Assembly: GCA_051656645.1 (NCBI GenBank)
Contig: JBOGCH010000021.1
Location: forward strand, 1-35,531
From: JBOGCH01 sp051656645
Lineage (GTDB): Bacteria; Bacteroidota; Bacteroidia; Bacteroidales; Marinifilaceae
Reading direction: 5' to 3'
Length of the DNA stretch: 35,531 nt
The translations under genes and the position numbers were made by a program. This document shows positions 1-8,035 of the stretch, one piece after another (positions within the stretch are counted from its first letter, which is position 1; the number at the start of each line of letters is the position of its first letter). The notes below the pieces were generated by a model. That model searched no databases. It was not told where the DNA came from and saw only the letters and a list, made by a program, of their open reading frames with translations.

Positions 1-1
1 C

Positions 2-124
2 TATGTACTTTTTGACTACAGCGTGTGGTTGGAACAACCTATCTCTGTTCGTGTATTATATTGGATAGCTCCGGTGTTCTTTTTGGGCATAGCTACTTAT
101 AGGTTGAGAAGACAACAGGAATAA
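2..124 (+). CDS. C-terminal end of an A-type membrane protein (cut by window start)
   Basis: An open frame enters from the left edge and ends at a TAA at 122-124. The 40 visible residues include a hydrophobic segment (LYWIAPVFFLGIATY) and end in RLRRQQE. The last helix and the basic tail closely match the end of the gene at 154-882 (LYWISPLFFF..., GLRRQQV), so this is the preceding paralog of the same family. The 29-base gap to the next start fits one operon. The function and the start lie outside the window. Confidence 0.8.
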   Translation, partial: YVLFDYSVWLEQPISVRVLYWIAPVFFLGIATYRLRRQQE

Positions 125-153
125 GAAATAATTTTAAGCTTTAAATCAATTGT

Positions 154-882
154 ATGGAAAATAGCTTTAGTTTACTTAGTGTATGGAGATATTTAAAGTT
201 TTTGTGGCAATTCGCAAGTATAAATAGGATAGCTCTTATATGTGTTGGCTGTGGAATATTATTTTTTAGTATCCTACTTATTATAAGTATGAGAATAAGG
301 CCATTGGATATATCATTAGACTATGCATTGCATCGAGGTTTTTCGTCAATAGATATCCTTGCCGGATTTTGTGTTCTTAATATTTTTTATCAGTTTAATA
401 GAAAGGATTATAGAATAGCAATACTGATGCAACCTATCTCTTTTTTTGAACAATTTGTTTCGTTCCTCTTGTTGGCATGGGGTAGTTTTTTTGGAATAGT
501 GCTATTATATGCCACGTTTTCTGCAAATGTTGTAGGTAACCTCTATGCATTTTATATCGGAGAACATATGTTTTGGCAAAATCCGCTAAGTATATTTCAA
601 AATCACTACGATGGTCCATTAACTCTTCCTTTACCTGTTTTATTAGCTTTGCAAGCATTTTTCTTTACGGTATATGCGTTTGTTGGCCAATGTCGGAAAT
701 TACTATTTGTCGTTATTTTTTGTATTGGTGCATTGCTAATTAAGTTTGATATATACACCTATGTACTTTTGGATTATAGTGAATGGGTGCAACTACCTAT
801 CGCAATACGTTTATTGTATTGGATATCGCCACTATTTTTTTTCAGCTTTGCTACTTATGGATTGAGAAGACAACAGGTATAA
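154..882 (+). CDS. A-type integral membrane protein, ABC-2-permease-like paralog
   Basis: A 242-residue protein with about six hydrophobic segments (roughly residues 25-46, 64-80, 100-122, 160-178, 182-197 and 222-236) and a short basic tail ending LRRQQV. The N-terminus is cytoplasmic-like (MENSFSLLSVWRYLKFLWQ), an opening shared in pattern with all its neighbours. No catalytic motif is visible. Similar small membrane proteins occur in Bacteroidota next to GntR regulators and ABC ATPases, which suggests a permease subunit; no ATPase gene is in the window, so this is inference. It is the second of a run of related genes on one strand with gaps of 25-42 bases, probably one transcript. AT-rich, like the whole cluster. 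Confidence 0.75.
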   Translation: MENSFSLLSVWRYLKFLWQFASINRIALICVGCGILFFSILLIISMRIRPLDISLDYALHRGFSSIDILAGFCVLNIFYQFNRKDYRIAILMQPISFFEQFVSFLLLAWGSFFGIVLLYATFSANVVGNLYAFYIGEHMFWQNPLSIFQNHYDGPLTLPLPVLLALQAFFFTVYAFVGQCRKLLFVVIFCIGALLIKFDIYTYVLLDYSEWVQLPIAIRLLYWISPLFFFSFATYGLRRQQV

Positions 883-920
883 GCTATTTGATTGTTTGAA
901 GTTTAAAATAATGATCTGCT

Positions 921-1691
921 ATGAATAACTATTTTAATTTTAATCGTTTCGTTGCCTACAATAGGATGTGGTTTGAGACGAACGAAATGAAGAAGAAGTA
1001 TTTCTATCTACTTTTATGGTTAGTGGGAGTCTCATGTTTCTTCGTTATTACATTTTTAAATAAACTCCCGGAAGATCATGGAGTGTTAGTTATTGAGTCC
1101 GTTCTGAGTAATGGCTATATCCAGATGTTGACGTGTGTTTATTGCGTTTTTTGTATAAGGTTATGTACTATACCAAGAATAACTATGCTTTGTGATAATT
1201 GTAGCTATTTGAGTTTTCTAGTACCCGCGTCCGTGGTTGAACGGGTACTAACACTGATGTTCCAAGTACAACTGTTAAGTTTATTAGTGTTTTATGCACT
1301 GACATTTGTTACACTAAATCTCAGTGCATATATAATAACGAATTATGTTTCACAACCAGCGGAATTGTATGATCCATGGACTTTTATTTGTTATTCAAAT
1401 GTTTCTTCTACAAATATAGTGTCCTTACCAGTAATTTGGTTTTGTCTTCCATTGACTGTATGCTTTGTTAATTTACTGAATAACCTTCAAATGGTTGGTA
1501 GGAGAGTGTTGGGTGCAATAATTGCTTTCTTCATTTTTATTACATATCCTAAAATAGTTTTCTTATGGGATTATAAACAACTAATTGAGATGCCGCAATG
1601 GGTACAATCTCTGTATTTTATAGCTCCCATAGTTTTTTGGGCAATGGTACCATTCTTAATGAAGAGGCAGGAAGCAATAGCATCTAAATAG
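921..1691 (+). CDS. B-type integral membrane protein, ABC-2-permease-like paralog
   Basis: A 256-residue protein with about six hydrophobic segments. The first helix begins at residue 27 and the last is LYFIAPIVFWAMVPFLM, followed by KRQEAIASK. The first 46 residues differ from the gene at 1885-2667 by one residue (E22 versus K22), and the last 46 differ by only a few, while the middle halves are clearly diverged. This pattern suggests duplication with sequence exchange at both ends. It sits 38 bases after the A-type gene, in the same likely operon. Function is inferred only from topology and neighbours: possible subunit of an export or bacteriocin-immunity-like ABC system, unproven. Confidence 0.75.
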   Translation: MNNYFNFNRFVAYNRMWFETNEMKKKYFYLLLWLVGVSCFFVITFLNKLPEDHGVLVIESVLSNGYIQMLTCVYCVFCIRLCTIPRITMLCDNCSYLSFLVPASVVERVLTLMFQVQLLSLLVFYALTFVTLNLSAYIITNYVSQPAELYDPWTFICYSNVSSTNIVSLPVIWFCLPLTVCFVNLLNNLQMVGRRVLGAIIAFFIFITYPKIVFLWDYKQLIEMPQWVQSLYFIAPIVFWAMVPFLMKRQEAIASK

Positions 1692-1716
1692 AATATTTTA
1701 ATTATAAAATCTACAT

Positions 1717-1846
1717 ATGAACGATATAAAGACTTTTAATGTAACGCGAATGTTTGAGAACATCCGCATATTATGGCAAACTATTGGATAGCTCCAGTGT
1801 TCTTTTTAAGCATGGCTACTTATGGTTGAGAAGACAACAGGTATAA
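1717..1846 (+). pseudogene. Chimeric remnant: start of a C-type gene fused to the end of an A-type gene
   Basis: From the ATG at 1717 to about 1780 the DNA matches the start of the C-type gene at 2694 almost base for base (MNDIKTFNVTRMFE...RILWQT). It then switches abruptly to the 3' end of an A-type gene (YWIAPVFFLSMATYG, then a tail resembling LRRQQV). The C frame stops at TAG 1789-1791. The A-type tail carries a one-base deletion near 1826 relative to 154-882. The following spacer (1847-1884) copies the spacer after 882. Little over 20 codons remain readable from the start, so it cannot make a membrane protein. It is best read as the scar of a deletion between two members of a tandem duplication. 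Confidence 0.88.
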
Positions 1847-1884
1847 GCTATTTGATTGTTTAAAGTTTAAAATAATGATTTGCT

Positions 1885-2667
1885 ATGAATAACTATTTTA
1901 ATTTTAATCGTTTCGTTGCCTACAATAGGATGTGGTTTGAGACGAACAAAATGAAGAAGAAGTATTTCTATCTACTTTTATGGTTGGTGGGAGTCTCATG
2001 TTTCTTCGTTATTACTTTTTTATATGATTTACCTAAGACTCCTAAAGAAGTTAATATTTACTCAACTATTAAGAATGGTTATGTACCCGTATTAATGGTT
2101 GCTTATGCTCTGTTTTGTGTGAGGTTATGTACTAAGTCCACCATAACATTATACGATGGTAATAATGATAATAATAATAGTCCTTGGGAATTCTTAGTGC
2201 CCGTGTCGGTTTTTGAACGAGTATTAACATTTGTGCTGCAAATTCAACTGTTAAGTCTACTATTGTTCTATGCAGTAATGTTTGTGACATTAAACCTTAG
2301 TGCTTATGTATTGGCTCATTATGCCTCCCAGCCTTTGGAATTGTATTATCCGTGGAACTTTTGGGGTTATTTGAATGCTTATCCTAGTACGGTGGTATCC
2401 ATACCAATGGTTTTGTTTTGGTTGTCATTTTTTGTACTATTTGTAAATCTATTACCGATTTTGAAGACCAAGGGGTTAGCGATAATGGTTGGAGTTATTG
2501 CATTAATCATATTTATAACATATCCCAAAATTGTAGTTTTATGGGATTATAAACAGCTCGTCGAGATGCCGCAATGGGTACAATCACTGTATTTTATAGC
2601 TCCCATTGTTTTTTGGTCATTGGTACCATTCTTAATGAAGAGACAGGAAGCAATAGCATCTAAATAG
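1885..2667 (+). CDS. B-type integral membrane protein, second copy
   Basis: A 260-residue paralog of 921-1691 with the same six-helix layout and the same tail (FLMKRQEAIASK). The promoter-proximal spacer and the first ~135 coding bases nearly equal those of the first B copy, and divergence starts sharply after codon 46 (VITFL). An Asn/Asp-rich loop (DGNNDNNNSPW, about residues 92-102) is unique to this copy. It follows the chimeric remnant by 38 bases and precedes the C-type gene by 26. As for the other family members, a transport role is plausible from topology but not shown. Confidence 0.75.
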   Translation: MNNYFNFNRFVAYNRMWFETNKMKKKYFYLLLWLVGVSCFFVITFLYDLPKTPKEVNIYSTIKNGYVPVLMVAYALFCVRLCTKSTITLYDGNNDNNNSPWEFLVPVSVFERVLTFVLQIQLLSLLLFYAVMFVTLNLSAYVLAHYASQPLELYYPWNFWGYLNAYPSTVVSIPMVLFWLSFFVLFVNLLPILKTKGLAIMVGVIALIIFITYPKIVVLWDYKQLVEMPQWVQSLYFIAPIVFWSLVPFLMKRQEAIASK

Positions 2668-2693
2668 AATATTTTAATTATAAAAATCTAAAT

Positions 2694-3494
2694 ATGAACG
2701 ATATAAAGACTTTTAATGTAACGCGAATGTTTGAGTACATCCGCATATTATGGCAAACGATGCGTATGAATCGTTTGATTTTGATACTGATGGCAATTTA
2801 TGTTGGTTGGCAGTTGCTATCGTTTGGTCAACAACGTTTTTTGCTTATGTCCTCATTTTCGGTATCGCCACCTTTGTCATTAAATAACTTAATAATCGCG
2901 ATAATAGTGTTTATAGCGATTTTTATGTCTCGCCTTAACCCAGTGCAAGCGCGAACCTTTTATCTCAGTATTCCTATATCCAATACGGAGCGCTATGTTG
3001 CTACTTGGTTATTTACGCTAGTTATTTGGGGAGGTATAGTGTTTATTGTTATTAATGCGCTTGGGTATCTGTTTCAGTACTATTATTGTTTAATGGGTAA
3101 TGTGGACTTTGTGATGGCGAATCCGTTTTCCATATTCCTAAGTTCGGTAATGGAGCAAGAGCAGCAGGGAAATGTTACGACAAAGATAATTTCCTGGAAT
3201 TTTTCAACTACATCTGTGTACTCTTTATTTATTGCCCACAGTCTGTTCTTTATGGGAGGGTATTTATTCCGTCGGAATTCAGTATTGAAGACCTTGTTAT
3301 GCGCACTTTTGTGTGTTCTATTATTTACAGTTTTTATGGGTAGATGGATTATGCCTCTATTGACACAGGATAATGTAGGGGATATTGTAGATAAGAGTAT
3401 TAATATTATTGAAGTGATGAGTAAAATAATGATGTTACTACCTTTTGTGTTTTATGCGGTGGCTTATTGGAGATTGAGAAGGCAGGAAATATAA
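2694..3494 (+). CDS. C-type integral membrane protein, ABC-2-permease-like paralog
   Basis: A 266-residue protein with about six hydrophobic segments: the first around residues 25-45, a pair around 65-80 and 105-130, and the last at LLPFVFYAVAYW. It ends RLRRQEI, the basic tail typical of this cluster. Its first 60 bases are preserved in the chimeric remnant at 1717. The gap to the next gene (C-type, 3537) is 42 bases. No enzymatic motif is seen. Likely co-transcribed with the flanking paralogs and the GntR gene downstream. Confidence 0.75.
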   Translation: MNDIKTFNVTRMFEYIRILWQTMRMNRLILILMAIYVGWQLLSFGQQRFLLMSSFSVSPPLSLNNLIIAIIVFIAIFMSRLNPVQARTFYLSIPISNTERYVATWLFTLVIWGGIVFIVINALGYLFQYYYCLMGNVDFVMANPFSIFLSSVMEQEQQGNVTTKIISWNFSTTSVYSLFIAHSLFFMGGYLFRRNSVLKTLLCALLCVLLFTVFMGRWIMPLLTQDNVGDIVDKSINIIEVMSKIMMLLPFVFYAVAYWRLRRQEI

Positions 3495-3536
3495 AAATAC
3501 TGATGTTTTTGAAGTGATAACTTAAAATGTTTTCAG

Positions 3537-4304
3537 ATGAATGATATGCGATCTTTTAGCACGATACGTGTTTTTCAATATATAGCTATGTTATGGCGTA
3601 TATTGAATATAAATAGATTAATATTGATAATGGTAGTGGTTTATATTGGTTGTCAAGTGTTTGTTATCGGACCACAACGCAATTTACCCTTACCTTGGTA
3701 TTATGTAACACCACCACTATCTTTGGAAATTCTGAACTTTTCAATCATTGTATTTATGGCTGTGTTGATGTTGCATTTAAATTCGACACATAAGCGTGTA
3801 ATGAACTTGCATGTTCCTTTATCACTGATTGAACGTTACATTGCCATTTGGTTGTTGACATTCGTGATATGCGGAACAATTGTTTTTGTAATCATCAATA
3901 CACTTGGCTATTTATTTCAATTTTACTATTGCTATATAGACAATGTTAAGTTTATAATGATTAATCCATTTACTATATTCTTCAATAGTTATGTTGTAGA
4001 ACTACCGGATGGAAATACAATAGAATCATGTTCTTCAGGGAGTCCATTGTTGGAATTATTAACGATACATAGTTTTCTATTTATGGGGGGATATTTATTT
4101 CGACATAATTCAATGATGAAGACATTATTGTTCATTATAGTACTGTTTCTTTCGATTAGGATTATTGGGGGTGGAATTACATTACCAAACTTTAGCGAGG
4201 ATCTGATTAGAAATTTAGATAGAATAGGGAATCAAGTAAAGTATTTATTACCTTTTCTTTTTTATACTGTGGCGTATTTGAGATTAAGGAGGCAAGAAAT
4301 TTAA
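3537..4304 (+). CDS. C-type integral membrane protein, second diverged copy
   Basis: A 255-residue protein clearly related to 2694-3494 over its whole length (MNDMRSFS...INRLILI, FIIVL, LRLRRQEI) but much more diverged than the two B copies are at their ends, so this duplication is probably older. Six hydrophobic segments, the last at LLPFLFYTVAYL. It lies only 10 bases upstream of the GntR-type regulator, so the two are almost certainly co-transcribed. Function unknown beyond probable membrane transport. Confidence 0.75.
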   Translation: MNDMRSFSTIRVFQYIAMLWRILNINRLILIMVVVYIGCQVFVIGPQRNLPLPWYYVTPPLSLEILNFSIIVFMAVLMLHLNSTHKRVMNLHVPLSLIERYIAIWLLTFVICGTIVFVIINTLGYLFQFYYCYIDNVKFIMINPFTIFFNSYVVELPDGNTIESCSSGSPLLELLTIHSFLFMGGYLFRHNSMMKTLLFIIVLFLSIRIIGGGITLPNFSEDLIRNLDRIGNQVKYLLPFLFYTVAYLRLRRQEI

Positions 4305-4314
4305 ATGTGATATT

Positions 4315-4677
4315 ATGGATTATAAAGATAAACGTCCCATTTTTATGCAAATTGTGGACAATTGTTGTGAGAGGATTTTGAGTGGCGAGTGGCAGGAGGG
4401 AGAGCGTATCCCGTCCATAAGACAGTACGCTGCCGACATGGAGGTTAATCCTAATACCATGGTGAGGAGCTATGCTTACTTGCAAGATGTGGGGGTTATA
4501 GAGAATCAGCGAGGTATTGGTTTTTCTGTTTCGTCTGACGCGCGTAAACAGATATTGGCGGAGCGAAGATCTCGATTTAAGAAGGAGCAAGTGCCAACAT
4601 TGTTTAAGGAGATGCATTTGCTTGGCATCACGATGTCCGACTTGTCGGCTTGGTGGGCGGAAGACGAGAATAGGTAA
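4315..4677 (+). CDS. GntR-family transcriptional regulator, short YtrA-like type
   Basis: A 120-residue protein. Residues 5-75 form the GntR winged helix: PIFMQIVDNCCERILSG, then GERIPSIRQYAADMEVNPNTM (recognition helix region) and a wing with GVIENQRGIGFSV. The remaining ~45 residues are a short helical tail, far smaller than the effector domain of FadR or HutC types. This fits the YtrA-like class, which commonly controls adjacent ABC transporter genes. Here the gene stands last, after the run of membrane proteins, rather than first as is common. Probable autoregulator of this cluster; the effector is unknown. Confidence 0.9.
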   Translation: MDYKDKRPIFMQIVDNCCERILSGEWQEGERIPSIRQYAADMEVNPNTMVRSYAYLQDVGVIENQRGIGFSVSSDARKQILAERRSRFKKEQVPTLFKEMHLLGITMSDLSAWWAEDENR

Positions 4678-4751
4678 AAAATGGGAGCGTAGTGTAACTG
4701 TTTGGTGCTAAAAACAGAATAACTATAACGAAACTTTATCTTTACCGGGTT

Positions 4752-5531
4752 ATGAGAAATAATAATGCTTTTTGGTGGATAGTAGTTTGCCTTATGTTTA
4801 TAGCCATTGCATTTTGGTGGCGCAAGGCATACGTCTGGTCCTATTCTGTTCCGGAGCGACAAATGGTTGCGAAGGGAGTGTTTAGTAACGATACCGCAAA
4901 TGCGAGGGCGTTTAACAACTTCTGGTATGGCGACTACGGCTACGGCTGGTGGGGCGGCTGGGGTGGTTGGTTTGGCGGAAGTTCCGGCTGGGATAGGCCA
5001 TGGATAAATGACAATGGGGTATGGAGTGCCAATAGCTATTCGTTGAGCGATATCACTCCGCAAATGTGGGATCAGCGCGCGCGTTCCTATACGTTAGGAT
5101 GGCGTAGAGAATTGCGCGATTCATTGCGAGGTATTACCGAGACATTGCGTCCGGGTATGCTATTGGAGGCACGTGTTAAATATGCTACCTATCCAACCAA
5201 TGCAGTACTAAACAACCATATGTTGTTGGAAACAACGCAAACGCAGGTAACTTTTCTTATAAATAAAGGAGTTACGAAACAGCAATTGACAGATGCAATG
5301 GATAAATTATCTCAATTTGCATTTTTGGATACGCGTACAAATATTGCCGGGTCTGTTTATCCCGTATTTTGGAATACAAAGGAGCAGGATGGTAATGTGC
5401 TGGGATTGTCCTTAGAAGTGCAACTTCCCGGCGATGTTAAGGTATATATTATGAATAAACAAATGTTATCGGATACAATAGTTGGCTTTACCTATAATGT
5501 AGGTCATAGCAGTTTGACCATTTATTATTGA
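4752..5531 (+). CDS. Membrane-anchored Gly/Trp-rich protein of unknown function
   Basis: A 259-residue protein not recognised as a known family. An N-terminal uncleaved-type anchor (about residues 7-22, FWWIVVCLMFIAIAFWW) is followed by a linker containing a Gly/Trp/Tyr-rich stretch (around 59-82, with YGDYGYGWWGGW). A soluble region of about 170 residues with alternating hydrophobic pattern follows, probably facing the periplasm. It is preceded by a 74-base gap after the GntR gene and ends at a strong terminator, so it may be the last gene of that transcript or separately expressed. No signal for an enzyme active site. Confidence 0.75.
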   Translation: MRNNNAFWWIVVCLMFIAIAFWWRKAYVWSYSVPERQMVAKGVFSNDTANARAFNNFWYGDYGYGWWGGWGGWFGGSSGWDRPWINDNGVWSANSYSLSDITPQMWDQRARSYTLGWRRELRDSLRGITETLRPGMLLEARVKYATYPTNAVLNNHMLLETTQTQVTFLINKGVTKQQLTDAMDKLSQFAFLDTRTNIAGSVYPVFWNTKEQDGNVLGLSLEVQLPGDVKVYIMNKQMLSDTIVGFTYNVGHSSLTIYY

Positions 5532-5551
5532 TAGTGTTTGCTGTTTGTTTT

Positions 5552-5598
5552 AACCTATCGTTATTTCCTGTAATGCAGAGAATGACGATAGGTTTTTT
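5552..5598 (+). terminator. Intrinsic terminator after the Gly/Trp-rich gene
   Basis: A 14-bp stem (left arm 5552-5565, AACCTATCGTTATT; right arm 5581-5594, one G:T pair) with a 15-base loop, followed directly by a run of T from 5593 to 5599. Lies 20 bases after the stop at 5531. Confidence 0.92.
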
Positions 5599-5627
5599 TG
5601 TGTATTATTGCTAATTGTCTATATTTG
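5597..5627 (+). promoter_or_regulatory. Bacteroidota-type promoter for the HAD phosphatase gene
   Basis: TTTG at 5597-5600 and TATATTTG at 5620-5627 with a 19-base spacer match the Bacteroides sigma factor consensus (TTTG, 19-21 bases, TAnnTTTG). The -33 element lies inside the T-run of the terminator just upstream. Predicted transcription start near 5634, about 23 bases before the ATG at 5657. Confidence 0.78.
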
Positions 5628-5656
5628 ATTGTGCATAACTTTAAAACTATTGGCGG

Positions 5657-6310
5657 ATGAAAAAAGAATTGGTTATCTTCGATTTGGATGGGACTTTAAT
5701 TAACTCCCTTGGCGATATTGCAGCATCGCTAAATTATGTATTGGAAAAACGCGGTTTACAGACGTTTGCTTTGGACGATTATCGTTATCTTGTAGGGAAT
5801 GGTATTCGCACCTTGGTGGAGCGTGCGTTACAAGGTACGGACTATACAGATGAGTTAGTGGAGGAAATACGTAGAGAATTTGTTGCCTATTATCTTGAGC
5901 ATAGCATGGTGTATACGGAGCCTTATGCCGGAGTCTATGAGCTTTTATCAGTGTTGGCTGATAAGGGTGTAAAGATGGCAATAGCGTCGAATAAATTTCA
6001 CGAAGGGACTTGCCAGTTGGTTAAACATTATTTTCCTGAGGTATCATTTGTAGCTGTTTTGGGACAAAGAGAAGGTATACCTTCTAAACCGCACAGGGCT
6101 ATGGTTGATGAAATAGTGTCACATACGGGGGTGGATAGAGATGCCGTATTGTATGTAGGCGACTCGGATGTTGATATGTTTACAGCTTGCAATAGTGAGG
6201 TGTTTGGAGTTGGAGTTACCTGGGGATTCCGTACACCCGAGGAGTTAACGGGTGCCGGTGCAAGTGCAATTATAAATAGTCCGCTTGAATTGTGTGCTTT
6301 GGTGGATTAA
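5657..6310 (+). CDS. gph: HAD-family phosphatase, phosphoglycolate-phosphatase-like
   Basis: A 217-residue haloacid-dehalogenase-fold hydrolase. Motif I is FDLDGT with nucleophile D9 and acid D11; motif II is the Ser in IASNKF (about 117); motif III is the Lys in SKPHR (about 149); motif IV is VGDSDVDM (about 173-180), binding Mg2+. A helical cap lies between motif I and II, as in the PGP/Gph group. The predicted reaction is hydrolysis of small phosphate esters, classically 2-phosphoglycolate; the exact substrate cannot be told from sequence because this group is broad. Its own promoter lies just upstream. Its last four bases overlap the end of the convergent phosphopantetheinyl transferase gene. 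Confidence 0.85.
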   Translation: MKKELVIFDLDGTLINSLGDIAASLNYVLEKRGLQTFALDDYRYLVGNGIRTLVERALQGTDYTDELVEEIRREFVAYYLEHSMVYTEPYAGVYELLSVLADKGVKMAIASNKFHEGTCQLVKHYFPEVSFVAVLGQREGIPSKPHRAMVDEIVSHTGVDRDAVLYVGDSDVDMFTACNSEVFGVGVTWGFRTPEELTGAGASAIINSPLELCALVD

Positions 6311-6996
6311 AGTTCGTGTTTTCCTAGTCTATCCAGTTCGGTAACGCGAATGGTGGTAGGTACCTCCATCTCGTAAGTCAAATAACAGCTATATCCTGGG
6401 ATGTCGTTTATACAATATAGTTGTAGGGGTAGTATCTTTTTTTCTTTTTGTACATAACCGCCATCGTCTGTAAGGTGAATGGTAAAAGAGGAGAGCGATC
6501 CGCTGATGCCCGTGCCAACAAACTTTAAGTAACTCTCTTTTGCAGCCCAGAAGGAATAAAAGAGTGCATTTTGTTTTACGGGATCCTTTGTCTTGCTTAT
6601 TCTTTTACGTTCGTCCTCGGAGAAAAAACGTTCTGCAACTCTTAATGGAGCTTTGTCAATTTTTTCAATGTCAATGCCAAGGGTTTGTGTTGCAACAGCC
6701 CAAACAATGTAATTCCCGGAATGGGAGATATTAAAATGTATATCCCTTCTTTCTTTAAGATAAGGTTTTCCGTGTTTTTGACTGGCAATAATAAAATCTT
6801 GTGCCTCTATATCGAAATGTTTTTGCAGGATAAGGAATAGTACCAATCGTCCTATTAGTTTTGTCAGTCGAGCGTTTTTATTTTTATACGCCAAAATGGG
6901 TTCCATGTCAATAGGAGCTCCAAAATGTTCTATGAGCTCAATGATCTTTTCGGTGGTGTCATCCTCTTGTATGGCGTAATAATATATATATATCAT
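6307..6996 (-). CDS. 4'-phosphopantetheinyl transferase (Sfp-like)
   Basis: A 229-residue protein that would transfer the phosphopantetheine arm of coenzyme A to a serine of acyl- or peptidyl-carrier proteins. Diagnostic motifs: HFNISHSG (87-94), LGIDIEKID (106-114, Mg2+ ligands D109 and E111), FSEDE (125-129) and FWAAKESYLK (149-158, with E154 and K153 in the usual WxxKE site). Length agrees with the Sfp/Gsp/HetI type rather than the ~125-residue AcpS. It could serve fatty-acid synthase or a secondary-metabolite or aryl-polyene pathway; no carrier protein is nearby. Convergent with the phosphatase gene. Confidence 0.92.
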   Translation of the reverse strand: MIYIYYYAIQEDDTTEKIIELIEHFGAPIDMEPILAYKNKNARLTKLIGRLVLFLILQKHFDIEAQDFIIASQKHGKPYLKERRDIHFNISHSGNYIVWAVATQTLGIDIEKIDKAPLRVAERFFSEDERKRISKTKDPVKQNALFYSFWAAKESYLKFVGTGISGSLSSFTIHLTDDGGYVQKEKKILPLQLYCINDIPGYSCYLTYEMEVPTTIRVTELDRLGKHEL

Positions 6997-7323
6997 AACG
7001 AATCAATAAATTATTCATTTGTATAACGAAAGTAATGCATTTTCAATACATACTTCGGATAGCATATTAAAATAAAAATATAAAGTTCTGATATCGTTTG
7101 CGATTTTAGTTCACTTTATGCTCCGTTTTACGTAACAATATGTAATGAGTTTAGTTGACACACTACACTTTTATGGTAGGTAATGTTAATAATGCATTAG
7201 TAATTAATAACATAAGATATGATGAAAAAAACTTTTAAATAATTGGTATTTAAAATGCTTTTCTTTATTTTTACCGCTGTAAAGTGCTAAGAGAATATTA
7301 CAAAATAAGATTAAACTGATAAC
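6997..7323. other. Divergent intergenic region without a gene
   Basis: 327 AT-rich bases between two genes that run apart. On the minus strand a partial -7 element (TACTTTCG, 7034 down to 7027) could serve the transferase gene. No convincing TTTG / TAnnTTTG pair was found for the TonB-family gene. No RNA gene or repeat seen. Confidence 0.5.
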
Positions 7324-8016
7324 ATGGAAGTAAAAAAGTCACCAAAAGCTGATCTTGAAGGAAAGAAAGGTATTTTCTTTCAGGTAGGTCTGGTACTTGC
7401 TTTGGCTACACTATTGTTTGCATTCGAATGGAAAACGTCTGCGTCAGAAGTGTCAACGTTTGATATCGCAGCCGAAGAGCAAGTAGAAGAGGAGATCATC
7501 CCGATCACTCAACAGATGATGAAACCACCACCGCCACCGCCACCGGCTCCTAAATTAACGGACTTAATTGACATCGTTGAAGACGAGACTACAATTGATG
7601 AAGAGTTAGAGCTTACTGACGTTGAGGACGTGTCTGACAACAAGGATGTTTCGAGTACAGAGGATTTCGGAGACTATGACGGAGAGGATACCGGTGAAGC
7701 GGAGATTTTCCAAGTAGTAGAAGACATGCCACAGTTCCCTCATGGTAACGTACAGGCTTGGATTGCGAAAAATGTAAAATATCCTGTTATTGCTCGTGAA
7801 AACGGAATACAAGGTAAGATCTTTATTCAATTTGTAATCGAGAAGGACGGATCAATCACTGACGTGAAAGTTGTTCGTGGAGTTGACCCATCGTTAGACA
7901 AAGAGGCATCGCGCGTTATTTCGTCAATGCCAAAATGGAAACCAGGTAAACAACGCGGTAAAGCGGTACGTGTATCTTATACACTTCCAATCAACTTTAC
8001 ATTACAAAACTATTAA
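7324..8016 (+). CDS. TonB-family energy transducer
   Basis: A 230-residue protein with the full TonB layout. There is a short cytoplasmic N-terminus, one membrane segment (about 17-36) and a proline run (KPPPPPPPAPK, 67-77) that would span the periplasm. A long acidic stretch follows (about 80-125), then a C-terminal TonB domain (about 135-229) with VKYPVIARENGIQGKIFIQF, DGSITDVKVVRGVD and the closing WKPGKQRGKAVRVSYTLPI. With ExbB/ExbD it would pass proton-motive energy to outer-membrane receptors. No ExbBD or receptor gene is in the window; the gene stands alone between a divergent gene and its own terminator. The strongly acidic linker is notable against the usual Pro/Lys-Glu type. Confidence 0.93.
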   Translation: MEVKKSPKADLEGKKGIFFQVGLVLALATLLFAFEWKTSASEVSTFDIAAEEQVEEEIIPITQQMMKPPPPPPPAPKLTDLIDIVEDETTIDEELELTDVEDVSDNKDVSSTEDFGDYDGEDTGEAEIFQVVEDMPQFPHGNVQAWIAKNVKYPVIARENGIQGKIFIQFVIEKDGSITDVKVVRGVDPSLDKEASRVISSMPKWKPGKQRGKAVRVSYTLPINFTLQNY

Positions 8017-8035
8017 TACGTAGGTATTAAGATAT

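Noticed and set aside
4506..5063. 185-codon minus-strand frame opposite the GntR and Gly/Trp-rich genes
   Set aside because: It shadows two better supported genes and has no family motif.
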